This document shows, piece after piece, positions 8,560-15,523 of a stretch of 22,671 bases of DNA. The notes beneath the pieces were generated by a model. That model saw nothing but the letters and a program-made list of their open reading frames with translations, was not told the DNA's origin and made no database searches. This DNA is from a virus: the IMG/VR virus record IMGVR_UViG_3300044911_000139, positions 1-22,671 of that record. One strand, given 5' to 3'. Position 1 is the stretch's first letter. Each line of letters begins with the position of its first letter. Position numbers and translations under genes: made by a program.

Positions 8560-8865
8560 ATGGCATTTGAATTTTATCCACCACAAGTGATGGAAGCGTG
8601 GCCCTTGAAGGATAGTCTTCTTAAGCGAGTAGTTTCTCCAAGAGGTGTAGCAGTACTTATTACCGGATCAAGCGTTGTGTTAGCACGAGCAGTAACACAA
8701 GATGATACCGATGCAGCAGACTATGCCTACCTTGGCGGTAGGACACATAATGTTTCAACAGCAGAAAAAGATTTATTGGTTTCACTTGGATTCCCCATTA
8801 GAACATCATCTGAGTCGGTAGCGTTATCTGACACAGCACATACGGGATTCTTAGTGGAGATCTAA
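8560..8865 (+). CDS. Small conserved-looking phage protein, 101 aa, unknown
   Basis: I do not recognise a family. The protein is soluble, starts with an aromatic/Pro stretch (FEFYPPQVMEAWPL), has a beta-rich middle (RGVAVLITGSSVVLARAV) and ends in a second beta-like region. It is directly downstream of the capsid gene and is preceded by a good ribosome-binding site (AAAGGAG, 8548-8554). Its stop overlaps the next start (TAATG). Position would fit a capsid decoration or head-completion protein, but nothing in the sequence proves this. Confidence 0.6.
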   Translation: MAFEFYPPQVMEAWPLKDSLLKRVVSPRGVAVLITGSSVVLARAVTQDDTDAADYAYLGGRTHNVSTAEKDLLVSLGFPIRTSSESVALSDTAHTGFLVEI

Positions 8866-9269
8866 TGACATGCGATCATGTAGGTAAAGTAGTTAAGTTT
8901 GGATATAAGTTAATAGATGGTCAGATGGAATCTCATGTAGAACTATGGGGTTGCAGCAAGTGTGATGAGACATCACCAGAACCTCTTTACGATATGGCCG
9001 AGAACTTTGCAAAAAAGGAACCATGCAAGTCAGGATGCGAGTGCTTTGGCTGCAAGGCTAAAGGACTCCAGCTAAGTACTGGAGATGCTAATGGTCGCCG
9101 TACGATGTCAGCAAAGGCATACGATGGAGAACTCAAGGCATACAGCGATGCAGTCCGTCAGGGTGTAGAGCCAGCAACAACTAATATGAAAGACATTCAA
9201 GCAGCAATGAATCTTAGCCAGCTTGCTGGTAAAGCCTTCGACTCAACCGATAACTCATTTAAGGGATAA
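8865..9269 (+). CDS. Putative zinc-binding phage protein with two Cys clusters, 134 aa
   Basis: Two possible metal sites are visible. The first is C3-x-H5 together with C30-x2-C33; the second is C54-x3-C58-x-C60-x2-C63. The sequence after the second cluster (FGCKAKGLQLSTGDA) and the later helical half (about 85-125) resemble, from memory, small Cys-rich proteins of unknown role in actinobacterial phage late operons. The fold of the N-terminal part looks like a zinc ribbon, which would suggest binding of nucleic acid or protein. The gene overlaps its upstream neighbour by TAATG and ends five bases before the next ATG, so it is co-translated with the proteasome-like gene. Function is unknown. 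Confidence 0.65.
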   Translation: MTCDHVGKVVKFGYKLIDGQMESHVELWGCSKCDETSPEPLYDMAENFAKKEPCKSGCECFGCKAKGLQLSTGDANGRRTMSAKAYDGELKAYSDAVRQGVEPATTNMKDIQAAMNLSQLAGKAFDSTDNSFKG

Positions 9270-9273
9270 GCCA

Positions 9274-9990
9274 ATGACAACCATTATCGGTATTCAAGGT
9301 AAAGGTTGGGGATTGATTGCTGCAGAGTCTTTGATAGTTGCTGGAGATCAGAAGTACATGGCAACCGGTATGGATAAGGTTGTCGAAAAGGGTGAGTTTG
9401 TATTTGCCTTTGCCGGTGATGCAATAGCCGGAGATATAGCTTTGCACAGTTGGGATATGCCAAAGATCCCACGAGGGGTAAACCTCGATAAGTTTATGAT
9501 GACAGACATCTTGCCATCATTGAAGCAAGCCTATGCAGACTATGGGTATGACCCAGCACCAAAGACTGCAGACAATGATCCTAAAGCAGAAGCAGGGTTT
9601 GATGCCCTGCTATGTGTCAAAGGAAAGATTTACCAGATTGATAATGACTTTTCTTGGGTAAGAGATGACCGTGGAATCTACGGTATCGGATCCGGTGGAT
9701 CCTATGCACTTGGCTCATTAGCCAGAGCATCTCTTTCTCAGACTAATACACGAACAGCAGCCAATGAAGCTCGTAAGAGCATAGAGGTTTCCATATCGTT
9801 TGATATAAACAGCGGTGGGAAAATCAAAGTAATCACACAAAGGGAGAACCAAATGCCAATGGTAGGCGGAAAAAAGTTCAAGTACACAGCAAAAGGCAAG
9901 ATGGAAGCAAAGATGGAAGAGAAGAAGATTGCAAAGAAAGCTGTTGCAAAGAAGAAGCCAGCTAAGAAGGCTGTAGCAAAGAAGAAGTAA
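9274..9990 (+). CDS. Proteasome/HslV-type Ntn hydrolase with C-terminal lysine-rich tail, 238 aa
   Basis: The chosen start (ATG 9274, preceded by AAGGGA) gives MTTIIGIQG; removal of Met exposes a threonine, as in 20S proteasome beta and HslV (TTIVSV-like) enzymes. Hand alignment to proteasome beta subunits places the catalytic set: Thr2 (T1), Glu18 in AAES (D17 position, changed to Glu), Lys35 in MDKVVEKG (K33), Ser140 in GIGSGG (S129), Asp177 and Ser180 in FDINSGG (D166/S169). AGDAIAGD at 47-54 matches the conserved AGGAADC-like turn. The hydrolase fold ends near residue 190. Residues 194-238 are a basic tail with AKKAVAKKKPAKKAVAKKK, joined in frame and possibly with its own start. A role in processing virion or host proteins is inference; a protease activity is not shown. 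Confidence 0.75.
   Translation: MTTIIGIQGKGWGLIAAESLIVAGDQKYMATGMDKVVEKGEFVFAFAGDAIAGDIALHSWDMPKIPRGVNLDKFMMTDILPSLKQAYADYGYDPAPKTADNDPKAEAGFDALLCVKGKIYQIDNDFSWVRDDRGIYGIGSGGSYALGSLARASLSQTNTRTAANEARKSIEVSISFDINSGGKIKVITQRENQMPMVGGKKFKYTAKGKMEAKMEEKKIAKKAVAKKKPAKKAVAKKK
9841..9855 (+). promoter_or_regulatory. Internal ribosome-binding site and ATG inside the Ntn hydrolase gene
   Basis: AGGGAG (9841-9846) stands six bases before an in-frame ATG (9853-9855). The spacing is ideal for initiation. Translation from here would give a separate 45-residue basic protein identical to the C-terminal tail of the hydrolase. Confidence 0.45.
9853..9990 (+). CDS. Possible nested small basic protein (in-frame internal start), 45 aa
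   Basis: The candidate product starts MPMVGGKKFKYTAKGK and continues into a lysine/alanine repeat typical of histone H1-like or nucleoid proteins. Free-standing small phage proteins starting with MPMV-GKKF-YT are known to me from environmental phages, which makes an independent gene here plausible; in this phage it lies in the same frame as the hydrolase with no stop codon between. Two readings fit: a true fusion made by loss of a stop, or two products from one frame. The internal ribosome-binding site supports the second. Next gene starts directly after its stop. Confidence 0.4.
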   Translation: MPMVGGKKFKYTAKGKMEAKMEEKKIAKKAVAKKKPAKKAVAKKK

Positions 9991-10257
9991 ATGGCTGAGA
10001 AGAAAGATTCTCGCCTCAAGAAGGCAGGAGTCTCTGGGTTCAATAAACCCAAGAGAACTCCAAGTCACCCAACGAAGTCTCATGTGGTCGTAGCCAAAGA
10101 AGGTGCAAAGGTTAAGACTATTAGGTTCGGTCAACAGGGTGTATCAGGCGATAAGAAGCCAACTGCAAGACAAGCATCATTCAAGGCTCGTCATGCAAAG
10201 AACATTGCCAAGGGCAAGATGTCAGCGGCATATTGGGCGAATAAGGTGAAGTGGTGA
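9991..10257 (+). CDS. Small conserved basic phage protein, 88 aa
   Basis: The protein is Lys/Arg-rich with conserved-looking blocks: KKAGVSGFNKPKRTPSHP, KSHVVVAKEG, KTIRFGQQGVSG and KARHAKNIAKGKMSAAYWAN. These match from memory a small basic protein of unknown function (a DUF) that is widespread in marine and freshwater phages. No signal peptide or membrane segment is seen. The ATG follows the previous stop with no gap, and the stop overlaps the GTG start of the next gene. Its charge suggests binding to DNA or RNA, or packing in the head, but the role is unknown. Confidence 0.8.
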   Translation: MAEKKDSRLKKAGVSGFNKPKRTPSHPTKSHVVVAKEGAKVKTIRFGQQGVSGDKKPTARQASFKARHAKNIAKGKMSAAYWANKVKW

Positions 10258-10418
10258 AAAAGAAGACAGCGTTTTGGGATAAGAAGAATCCAAAGAAAAC
10301 TTCTAAGAAGTTAACGCCAGCACAGAAGACACAGGCTAAGGCTCGTGCTAAGGCTGCTGGTCGTAAATATCCAAACCTTGTAGATAACGCAGCAGTAGCA
10401 AAGAAGAAGGGTAAGTAA
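10254..10418 (+). CDS. Small very basic protein with GTG start, 54 aa
   Basis: A GTG at 10254 overlaps the preceding TGA (GTGA), and the frame runs to a TAA at 10416-10418 that overlaps the next ATG. The product starts (M)KKKTAFWDKKNPKKTSKK, continues LTPAQKTQAKARAKAAGRKY and PNLVDNAAVAKKKGK. Blocks such as TPAQK-KA-ARAKAAGR and YPNLVDN look like a conserved phage small-protein family known to me from environmental phages. It fills what would otherwise be a 160-base hole in a fully overlapping operon. About a third of residues are Lys or Arg, so a nucleic-acid contact is likely; the function is unknown. Confidence 0.75.
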   Translation: MKKKTAFWDKKNPKKTSKKLTPAQKTQAKARAKAAGRKYPNLVDNAAVAKKKGK

Positions 10419-10687
10419 TGACACTCGGCACTAATGGAAGTACACTCAAGGCAGAACTTAATCGTCTTGCTAACGGTGGTACATATCCTGCAATTCAGTC
10501 ATATGTAGGTGTAGCACAAGCTGCTAACACTTGGGCTGGAACAACAGGACTAGACCTCGTTGGTGCCTTGAATGTCAAAGCTGAAAACTCTAGACCTAAT
10601 TGGAAAGACCTTCGTGGTGTTTGCAATCAACTTGGTGGAACTACTGATCTGGCTGCAGCAGCAGCCCTGAGAGCGGTGAGCGAATGA
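10418..10687 (+). CDS. Small phage protein, 89 aa, unknown
   Basis: The sequence has blocks STLKAELNRLANGGTYP, AANTWAGTTGLDLVGALN and RPNWKDLRGVCNQL, which I have seen in environmental phage late operons without an assigned role. It is soluble and mostly helical, with one cysteine. It begins at a TAATG overlap and ends in an ATGA overlap with the following structural gene, so translation is coupled on both sides. Head completion or fibre-attachment functions are possible from position only. Confidence 0.65.
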   Translation: MTLGTNGSTLKAELNRLANGGTYPAIQSYVGVAQAANTWAGTTGLDLVGALNVKAENSRPNWKDLRGVCNQLGGTTDLAAAAALRAVSE

Positions 10688-11586
10688 CAACAACATTTAA
10701 TGGGTTAATCGAAAGAGTCCTTGGACAGATCCAAGGCTACGGGGCCCAGCAAGAGACTGCTACTTGGATCAACCAGTCAGGTGGAATCACAGCATCTGCT
10801 ACAGACTTCGTTGTTAACGAGACCTCTCAGATGGGTCGAGGCTTGATTGAAGTCGGCGATGAGTTGATGTATGTAGATCGTACAGATAACCTCACCAAGC
10901 AGGTATACCTTGCACCATGGGGTCGTGCCTTCCGTGGTACTACTGCAGCAACTGCAGCTAACCAAACCAAGGTAACTGTAGCTCCAGCGTATCCACGCTT
11001 TATGGTTAAGCAGGCAATCAACGACACCATCCAAGCTGTATACCCAGAACTCTATGGCGTTGCAACACACACATTCCCATTCAATACATCCGTGGTTTCA
11101 TACGATCTACCTGCTGCAGCAGAGTACATCTTGGCAGTTAAGTGGCAGACACTTGGCTCATCCAAGGAATGGCTTGATGTCCGTAGATATGACTTTGATA
11201 AGACATCAAACACAACAGCCTTTACATCAGGCAAGTCACTATTATTATTCGATGGCATCGATGCTGGACGAACAGTACAGGTTACATATGCCAAGGCACC
11301 AACAATTTTATCTGCAGCTGATGATGTGTATGAGACCGTAACAGGTCTTCCTTCAAGCACAACAGATGTAATTACCTACGGAACTATTGCCCGTCTCCTT
11401 GCCGGAGCCGATGCTGCACGAGTTCCTACAACTACAGTTGAAGCAGATATGCTCGATAGATCAAAGCCTATTGGCTCTGGATCTGCTGCATCTCGTTACT
11501 TCCTCGGTCTTTACACCCAGCGACTTCAGCAAGAAGCTGCCGGACTCCGTGATCTCTATCCACCTAAACTCCACTACACGAGGTAA
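10684..11586 (+). CDS. Head-tail or tail structural protein, 300 aa
   Basis: The N-terminal ~100 residues look like a beta domain (TDFVVNETSQMGRGLIEVGDEL, followed by a Trp-Gly-Arg turn, LAPWGRAFRGTT) similar in style to adaptor and fibre-attachment domains; an equivalent pattern (DPDTNKEELIKVTGV ... VVRGQDGT) occurs in the next gene. The middle and C-terminus (FMVKQAINDTIQAVYPELY, then YFLGLYTQRLQQEAAGLRDL) resemble helical parts of head-tail connector or tail tubular proteins. Length is near that of such adaptors. It lies between small head genes and the tail fibre, with three bases to the next start. Tail tube/adaptor is my best guess; minor tail protein is the alternative. Confidence 0.6.
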   Translation: MTTTFNGLIERVLGQIQGYGAQQETATWINQSGGITASATDFVVNETSQMGRGLIEVGDELMYVDRTDNLTKQVYLAPWGRAFRGTTAATAANQTKVTVAPAYPRFMVKQAINDTIQAVYPELYGVATHTFPFNTSVVSYDLPAAAEYILAVKWQTLGSSKEWLDVRRYDFDKTSNTTAFTSGKSLLLFDGIDAGRTVQVTYAKAPTILSAADDVYETVTGLPSSTTDVITYGTIARLLAGADAARVPTTTVEADMLDRSKPIGSGSAASRYFLGLYTQRLQQEAAGLRDLYPPKLHYTR

Positions 11587-11589
11587 TCA

Positions 11590-13077
11590 ATGGCCCAAAA
11601 TAGATACTACGCCTCAACGGCTAAGCAAGCATCCCTTGCTGCATCAGTCGATAGCGTTGTCGAATCAATCACCCTCGACCTCGTTACCGGATTCCCATCT
11701 AACTATCCATACACACTTGTTGTTGATCCTGACACAAACAAGGAAGAACTCATCAAGGTTACAGGTGTATCTGGAACTGTTGCTACGGTTGTTCGTGGAC
11801 AAGATGGAACGACAGCGATCTCTCACTCAATCGGTGCAACAGTCCGACATGTGGTTTCAGGTCAAGACTTCAACGAGTTCTCAGCTCACGCTGGAACATC
11901 TGGAGATCCAACTAAGGCTGGAGTCCATGGTGTAACTGGTGATGTAGTCGGTACATCCGATGCACAGACTCTTACTAACAAGATTATTTCTGGTGCAGTA
12001 ATTGCCAACGGCGGAATCTCTTTTGAAGGTTCAACCTCAGATGCTTACGAGACAACAGTTACGGTAGTTGATCCAACGGCAGACCGAACAATTACGCTAC
12101 CCAATGCAACAGGTACAGTCACCCTTGATGGTGTGGCATCTACCCTTACATCTAAGACAATTACAAGCGGAACCTTGGGTTCCGATCTTGCTGCTGCAAC
12201 TTACAAGATCACAGGACTTGGAACCCCATCGGCTAATACCGATGCAGCAACCAAGGCTTATGTAGACACAACAGTTGCAGCAGTAATTGATTCCGCCCCA
12301 GCAGCCCTTGATACTCTTAACGAGTTAGCGGCTGCCCTTGGCGATGATGCCAACTTTGCAACAACGGTATCTACATCTATCGGTACTAAGGTAGCCAAGG
12401 CTGGCGACTCTATGACCGGTGCCTTGTCTATGGGTAACAATAAGATCACAGATCTTGCTACCCCTACGAACAATACAGATGCAGTCAATAAGTCCTATAT
12501 AGACACAGTATTTGGTTCTACCTCATCTGCGGCCACAAGTGCCACTTCAGCGGCTACATCGGCCTCTAGTGCCTCTACAAGTGCATCCTCAGCCCTGACC
12601 TCAGCCAACTCTGCAGCCACATCTGCTACCTCGGCTGCTACCTCAGCATCCTCTGCCTCTACCTCGGCTTCATCAGCGGCATCCTCTGCTGCTACTGCAG
12701 CAGGTCAGCTTGGTTCTGGACTGGTCAGAGATATGGGAACTATTGATGTATCTGATACGACATCTACTACATATGTAAGTGTTGCTACGATTGCTGGACA
12801 GGCTTCAACAAGTGCCTCTTCTGCAGCAACTTCAGCCTCATCAGCAGCAACATCAGCATCTAGTGCAAGCACCTCGGCTACGAGTGCTGCTACTTCTGCA
12901 TCTAGTGCATCAACATCAGCATCTTCTGCGGTCACATCAGCCACATCAGCGGCCAATAGTGCAACTGCAGCAGCAAGTTATATCCCAGCAATTTCTGGTG
13001 GGGTTAGCGGTTACTTCTTAACAAACAATGGAACCTCAGCTTCTTGGGCTTCCTTAGCAGATTGGGGAACAATCTAA
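11590..13077 (+). CDS. Tail fibre protein with Ser/Ala/Thr repeat shaft, 495 aa
   Basis: Residues 1-100 form a beta-rich attachment domain (ELIKVTGVSGTVATVVRGQD). Around residues 160-250 are short fibre repeats (ITLPNATGTVTLDG, LTSKTITSG, KITGLGTPSANTDAATKAYV), and this last motif recurs near residue 280-300 (KITDLATPTNNTDAVNKSYI); both are typical of phage tail fibres. Two long blocks of Ser/Ala/Thr repeats (about residues 310-371 and 405-463) follow, separated by a short beta segment with a VRDMGTIDVSDT core. The end is short and hydrophobic. Such repeats form trimeric shafts that hold a receptor-binding tip. The last codon overlaps the start of the next gene, which may supply the tip. Confidence 0.85.
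   Translation: MAQNRYYASTAKQASLAASVDSVVESITLDLVTGFPSNYPYTLVVDPDTNKEELIKVTGVSGTVATVVRGQDGTTAISHSIGATVRHVVSGQDFNEFSAHAGTSGDPTKAGVHGVTGDVVGTSDAQTLTNKIISGAVIANGGISFEGSTSDAYETTVTVVDPTADRTITLPNATGTVTLDGVASTLTSKTITSGTLGSDLAAATYKITGLGTPSANTDAATKAYVDTTVAAVIDSAPAALDTLNELAAALGDDANFATTVSTSIGTKVAKAGDSMTGALSMGNNKITDLATPTNNTDAVNKSYIDTVFGSTSSAATSATSAATSASSASTSASSALTSANSAATSATSAATSASSASTSASSAASSAATAAGQLGSGLVRDMGTIDVSDTTSTTYVSVATIAGQASTSASSAATSASSAATSASSASTSATSAATSASSASTSASSAVTSATSAANSATAAASYIPAISGGVSGYFLTNNGTSASWASLADWGTI
12517..12702 (+). repeat. Ser/Ala/Thr repeat block 1 in the tail fibre
   Basis: Sixty-two residues composed almost only of Ser, Ala and Thr, with units such as SAATSASSASTSA. Synonymous codons vary strongly between units (TCA, TCT, TCC, TCG, AGT), so the repeat is preserved at protein level rather than by recent DNA slippage. 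Confidence 0.85.
12802..12978 (+). repeat. Ser/Ala/Thr repeat block 2 in the tail fibre
   Basis: Fifty-nine residues of the same Ser/Ala/Thr pattern as block 1, separated from it by 33 residues of beta-like sequence. Codon choice again differs between units. Confidence 0.85.
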
Positions 13078-13637
13078 TGTCATTCGCATTTCAACGCCGT
13101 AGGGGAACCACGGCACAACACGCATCCTTTACAGGGCTACTGGGCGAATTGACAGTAGATACTGATAAGGACACGGTAGTAGTCCATGATGGATCCACAG
13201 CAGGTGGATTCCCTCTAGCTCGTGCAGCAGGTGGATCACTTGCTGATACAACTATCAGAGGTATCGAAGAAGATATAAATGTTGTGGCATCTGCTGCAAC
13301 TGGAACTATTAACTTCGATGTATCAACAGCTTCTATCTGGTACTACACATCCAATGCAACAGCAAACCATACACTTAACTTTAGATACAGCAGTTCCGTG
13401 TCACTTAATACTGCATTGCCAGTAGGAGATACAATCACCCTTGTGTGGCTTAATACCAATGGAACTACTGCTTACTATCCAAACACAATCCAGATTGATG
13501 GAACTGCTGTAACCCCAAAGGTTCCAGCAGCAATCACAGCTGGAAACGCATCATCTATTGATGCATACTCATTTACAATTATTAAGACAGCATCTGCAAC
13601 ATATACAGTTCTTGAAACACAAACCAAGTTTGCCTAA
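13077..13637 (+). CDS. Receptor-binding/adaptor protein with Mtd-N-like domain, 186 aa
   Basis: The start at 13077 is chosen because it overlaps the previous stop (TAATG); an earlier in-frame ATG at 13044 would lie inside the fibre gene. The first ~50 residues (RRRGTTAQHASFTGLLGELT, then TVVVHDGSTAGGFPLAR) match the N-terminal domain known from the major tropism determinant (Mtd) and many tail-tip proteins, where it makes a small beta fold used for attachment. The rest (about 60-186) is a beta-rich domain with LNFRYSSSVSLNTALPVGDT and is unassigned. It is likely a tail-fibre or tip component. No variable-repeat or reverse transcriptase is seen, so a diversity-generating system is not supported. 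Confidence 0.75.
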   Translation: MSFAFQRRRGTTAQHASFTGLLGELTVDTDKDTVVVHDGSTAGGFPLARAAGGSLADTTIRGIEEDINVVASAATGTINFDVSTASIWYYTSNATANHTLNFRYSSSVSLNTALPVGDTITLVWLNTNGTTAYYPNTIQIDGTAVTPKVPAAITAGNASSIDAYSFTIIKTASATYTVLETQTKFA

Positions 13638-13652
13638 TAAGGAGATCTAAAA

Positions 13653-15314
13653 ATGCCACTTATCAGCACATTAGCAGGAGGCTCAGCCAGAGGCTTGGGC
13701 GGTATGAGAACTTTTGCACCATCAACTTTATTAGTTGATTTTCTTGTTATCGCTGGCGGTGGTGGTGGAGCAGCAATTTCATCAGGTGGTGCTTATGGCG
13801 GCCCGGGTGGTGGTGCAGGTGGTTACAAATCATCAGTTGGTAGTTCTGGCGGTGGTGCAGCCGCTTTAAGTCCATTAGAACTTTCATTTAATGCTAACCA
13901 CACAGTAACGGTTGGAGCTGGTGGTGCTGGAAATGCAGTAGGTTCAGCTAGTGTTTTTTCTACTGTTAACACCGTTGGTGGTGGCAATGCTCCAGCTGGC
14001 AGCGGTGGATCTGGTGCTGGTGCATTTGATTTTGGAACTCTAACTCCGGGTGGTGGAGCAACAGGTGAAGGCTTTTCGGGTGCAGCAGCCGCAGGAGCTA
14101 CATCTCCCGGCGGCGGTGGCGGTGCTGGTGGAGCAGGAAGTTCATCAAGAACAGGTGGCATAGGTGTTACAAGTTCTATTTCTGGATCTTCTGTTGGTCG
14201 TGCAGGTGGCGGTGGCGGAGGTTATACCTCTAGCTCAAACGCTACTGATGGTGGTGGCTCAGGTGGAATTTCTCCTTCAAATAATGGAAGTAATGCAACA
14301 GTAAATACCGGAGGCGGAGGCGGAGGCGGTGCTGCTAACGGCACTACAACTTCTGGTGGTGCAGGTGGCTCAGGAATTGTAATTGCCCGTTACTCTGGAA
14401 CTACGCAAAAAGCAACTGGCGGAACCGTAACTACATCAGGTGGAAATACTATTCACACATTTACTTCTGATGGAAACTTTATTACTGCTGTTGCCAAAGC
14501 AACTGGTGGAACGATTAGTCTTAGTGGTGGATATTTTATTCATACATTTAACTCTGACGGAACATTTATTCCTAGTGCAAACTTAAGTACTGAATACTTA
14601 ATTGTTGCAGGCGGTGGTGGTGGCGGTTCACGCTATGCAGGAGGTGGTGGCGGTGCAGGAGGTTTGCTTTCAGGAACTGGCTCTGTTACTTCTGGAACTT
14701 CATACACAATTACTGTAGGCGGCGGTGGAGCAGGTTCGGTAGGTACTTCAACTACTGTTGGTGGAACACAAGGTACAAACTCTACAGCCTTTACTTTAAC
14801 CGCTACTGGTGGTGGCGGTGGAGGGCAAGGCGATTCAACTACATCTACTGCTACTACTGGCGGTTCAGGTGGTGGTGGTGGAGGCTGGGCGTACAACAAC
14901 AGTCACCCAGGTGCTGCTGCCTCTCCTTCTGGGCAAGGTAACGCAGGTGGACAAGGTGCAGTAGTTAATTCACCAAACGAACGCGGTGGCGGTGGTGGTG
15001 GTGGAGCAGGTGCTGTTGGTGCAAACGCAACTACAAATGGTGGCTCTAGCGGTAATGGCGGTGCCGGTGGTGCAGGAACTGCCTCAAGTATTTCAGGTTC
15101 ATCTGTTACCTACGCAGGTGGAGGTGGTGGTGGTACTTTCTCAGGCACAAATGGCGTTGGCGGTGCTGGCGGTGGTGGTGCTGGAGTTAGTACTGGTACT
15201 GCAAATAATGGCACTACAAATCGTGGCGGTGGCGGTGGCGGTCAAGGCAATGCTACTTCTGGAAGCGGTGGTACTGGCGGTTCAGGTATAGTTATAGTCC
15301 GTTATCTAGCGTAG
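13653..15314 (+). CDS. Tandem glycine-rich phage adhesin, 553 aa
   Basis: Two copies of one architecture lie head to tail. Each starts with a (V/I)AGGGGG beta strand (FLVIAGGGGGAA near residue 30; YLIVAGGGGGGS near residue 313), runs through Gly-rich loops with a TVTVGAGGAG or TITVGGGGAG strand, and ends GGSGIVIARY or GGSGIVIVRY. Between them are two 29-residue linker repeats. This fits the glycine-rich domain of phage receptor-binding proteins, where polyglycine II helices form a sandwich displaying variable loops, as in T-even gp38-type adhesins. A good ribosome-binding site (AAGGAGA) precedes the ATG. Probable host-recognition protein carried on the fibre. Confidence 0.8.
   Translation: MPLISTLAGGSARGLGGMRTFAPSTLLVDFLVIAGGGGGAAISSGGAYGGPGGGAGGYKSSVGSSGGGAAALSPLELSFNANHTVTVGAGGAGNAVGSASVFSTVNTVGGGNAPAGSGGSGAGAFDFGTLTPGGGATGEGFSGAAAAGATSPGGGGGAGGAGSSSRTGGIGVTSSISGSSVGRAGGGGGGYTSSSNATDGGGSGGISPSNNGSNATVNTGGGGGGGAANGTTTSGGAGGSGIVIARYSGTTQKATGGTVTTSGGNTIHTFTSDGNFITAVAKATGGTISLSGGYFIHTFNSDGTFIPSANLSTEYLIVAGGGGGGSRYAGGGGGAGGLLSGTGSVTSGTSYTITVGGGGAGSVGTSTTVGGTQGTNSTAFTLTATGGGGGGQGDSTTSTATTGGSGGGGGGWAYNNSHPGAAASPSGQGNAGGQGAVVNSPNERGGGGGGGAGAVGANATTNGGSSGNGGAGGAGTASSISGSSVTYAGGGGGGTFSGTNGVGGAGGGGAGVSTGTANNGTTNRGGGGGGQGNATSGSGGTGGSGIVIVRYLA
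14409..14582 (+). repeat. Two tandem 87-base linker repeats between glycine-rich modules
   Basis: The copies 14409-14495 and 14496-14582 encode KATGGTVTTSGGNTIHTF... and KATGGTISLSGGYFIHTF..., each followed by a SDG-x-FI segment. Period is 29 codons. They are similar at protein level and moderately diverged in DNA. Linker repeats of this kind also occur singly between other phage glycine-rich modules. Confidence 0.75.
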
Positions 15315-15322
15315 GAGAAAAT

Positions 15323-15523
15323 ATGTCAAATGTAACTAAGATTAAAGAAACCAAACCAACTCAATGCTTCTCATACGAAGTTAATATGTTGGTACACATC
15401 ATTGCAGATGATGAGACAGCTGCCAAGAATCAACTTGATGAAAAAGGTGGCATCGTTACTAAGCGTGATGTCAAGCTAGTAAACACAGTAACGCTTTACG
15501 GCGAGGATAAGGATAAAAAATAA
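15323..15523 (+). CDS. Small phage protein, 66 aa, unknown
   Basis: A small mixed alpha/beta protein (CFSYEVNMLVHIIADDETAA in the middle, DVKLVNTVTLYGEDKDKK at the end). AGGAGA before the ATG is a good ribosome-binding site, and the stop overlaps the next start (TAATG). It lies between the adhesin and a chaperone-like gene, so it may take part in fibre assembly, but no family is recognised. Confidence 0.65.
   Translation: MSNVTKIKETKPTQCFSYEVNMLVHIIADDETAAKNQLDEKGGIVTKRDVKLVNTVTLYGEDKDKK

Noticed and set aside
11387-11935. A 182-residue frame spanning the junction of two + strand genes
   Set aside because: It overlaps two well-supported genes in another frame, is rich in Ser/Leu/His/Gln like out-of-frame translation, and has no ribosome-binding site.
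13077-13637. Diversity-generating retroelement target (because of the Mtd-like N-domain)
   Set aside because: No reverse transcriptase, template repeat or C-type lectin end with A-rich variable codons is visible; the Mtd-N-like domain is common in fibre proteins without such systems.
13823-14899. Proline-rich - strand frames opposite the glycine-rich adhesin
   Set aside because: Gly codons read backwards give Pro/Ala; no ribosome-binding site or independent composition.
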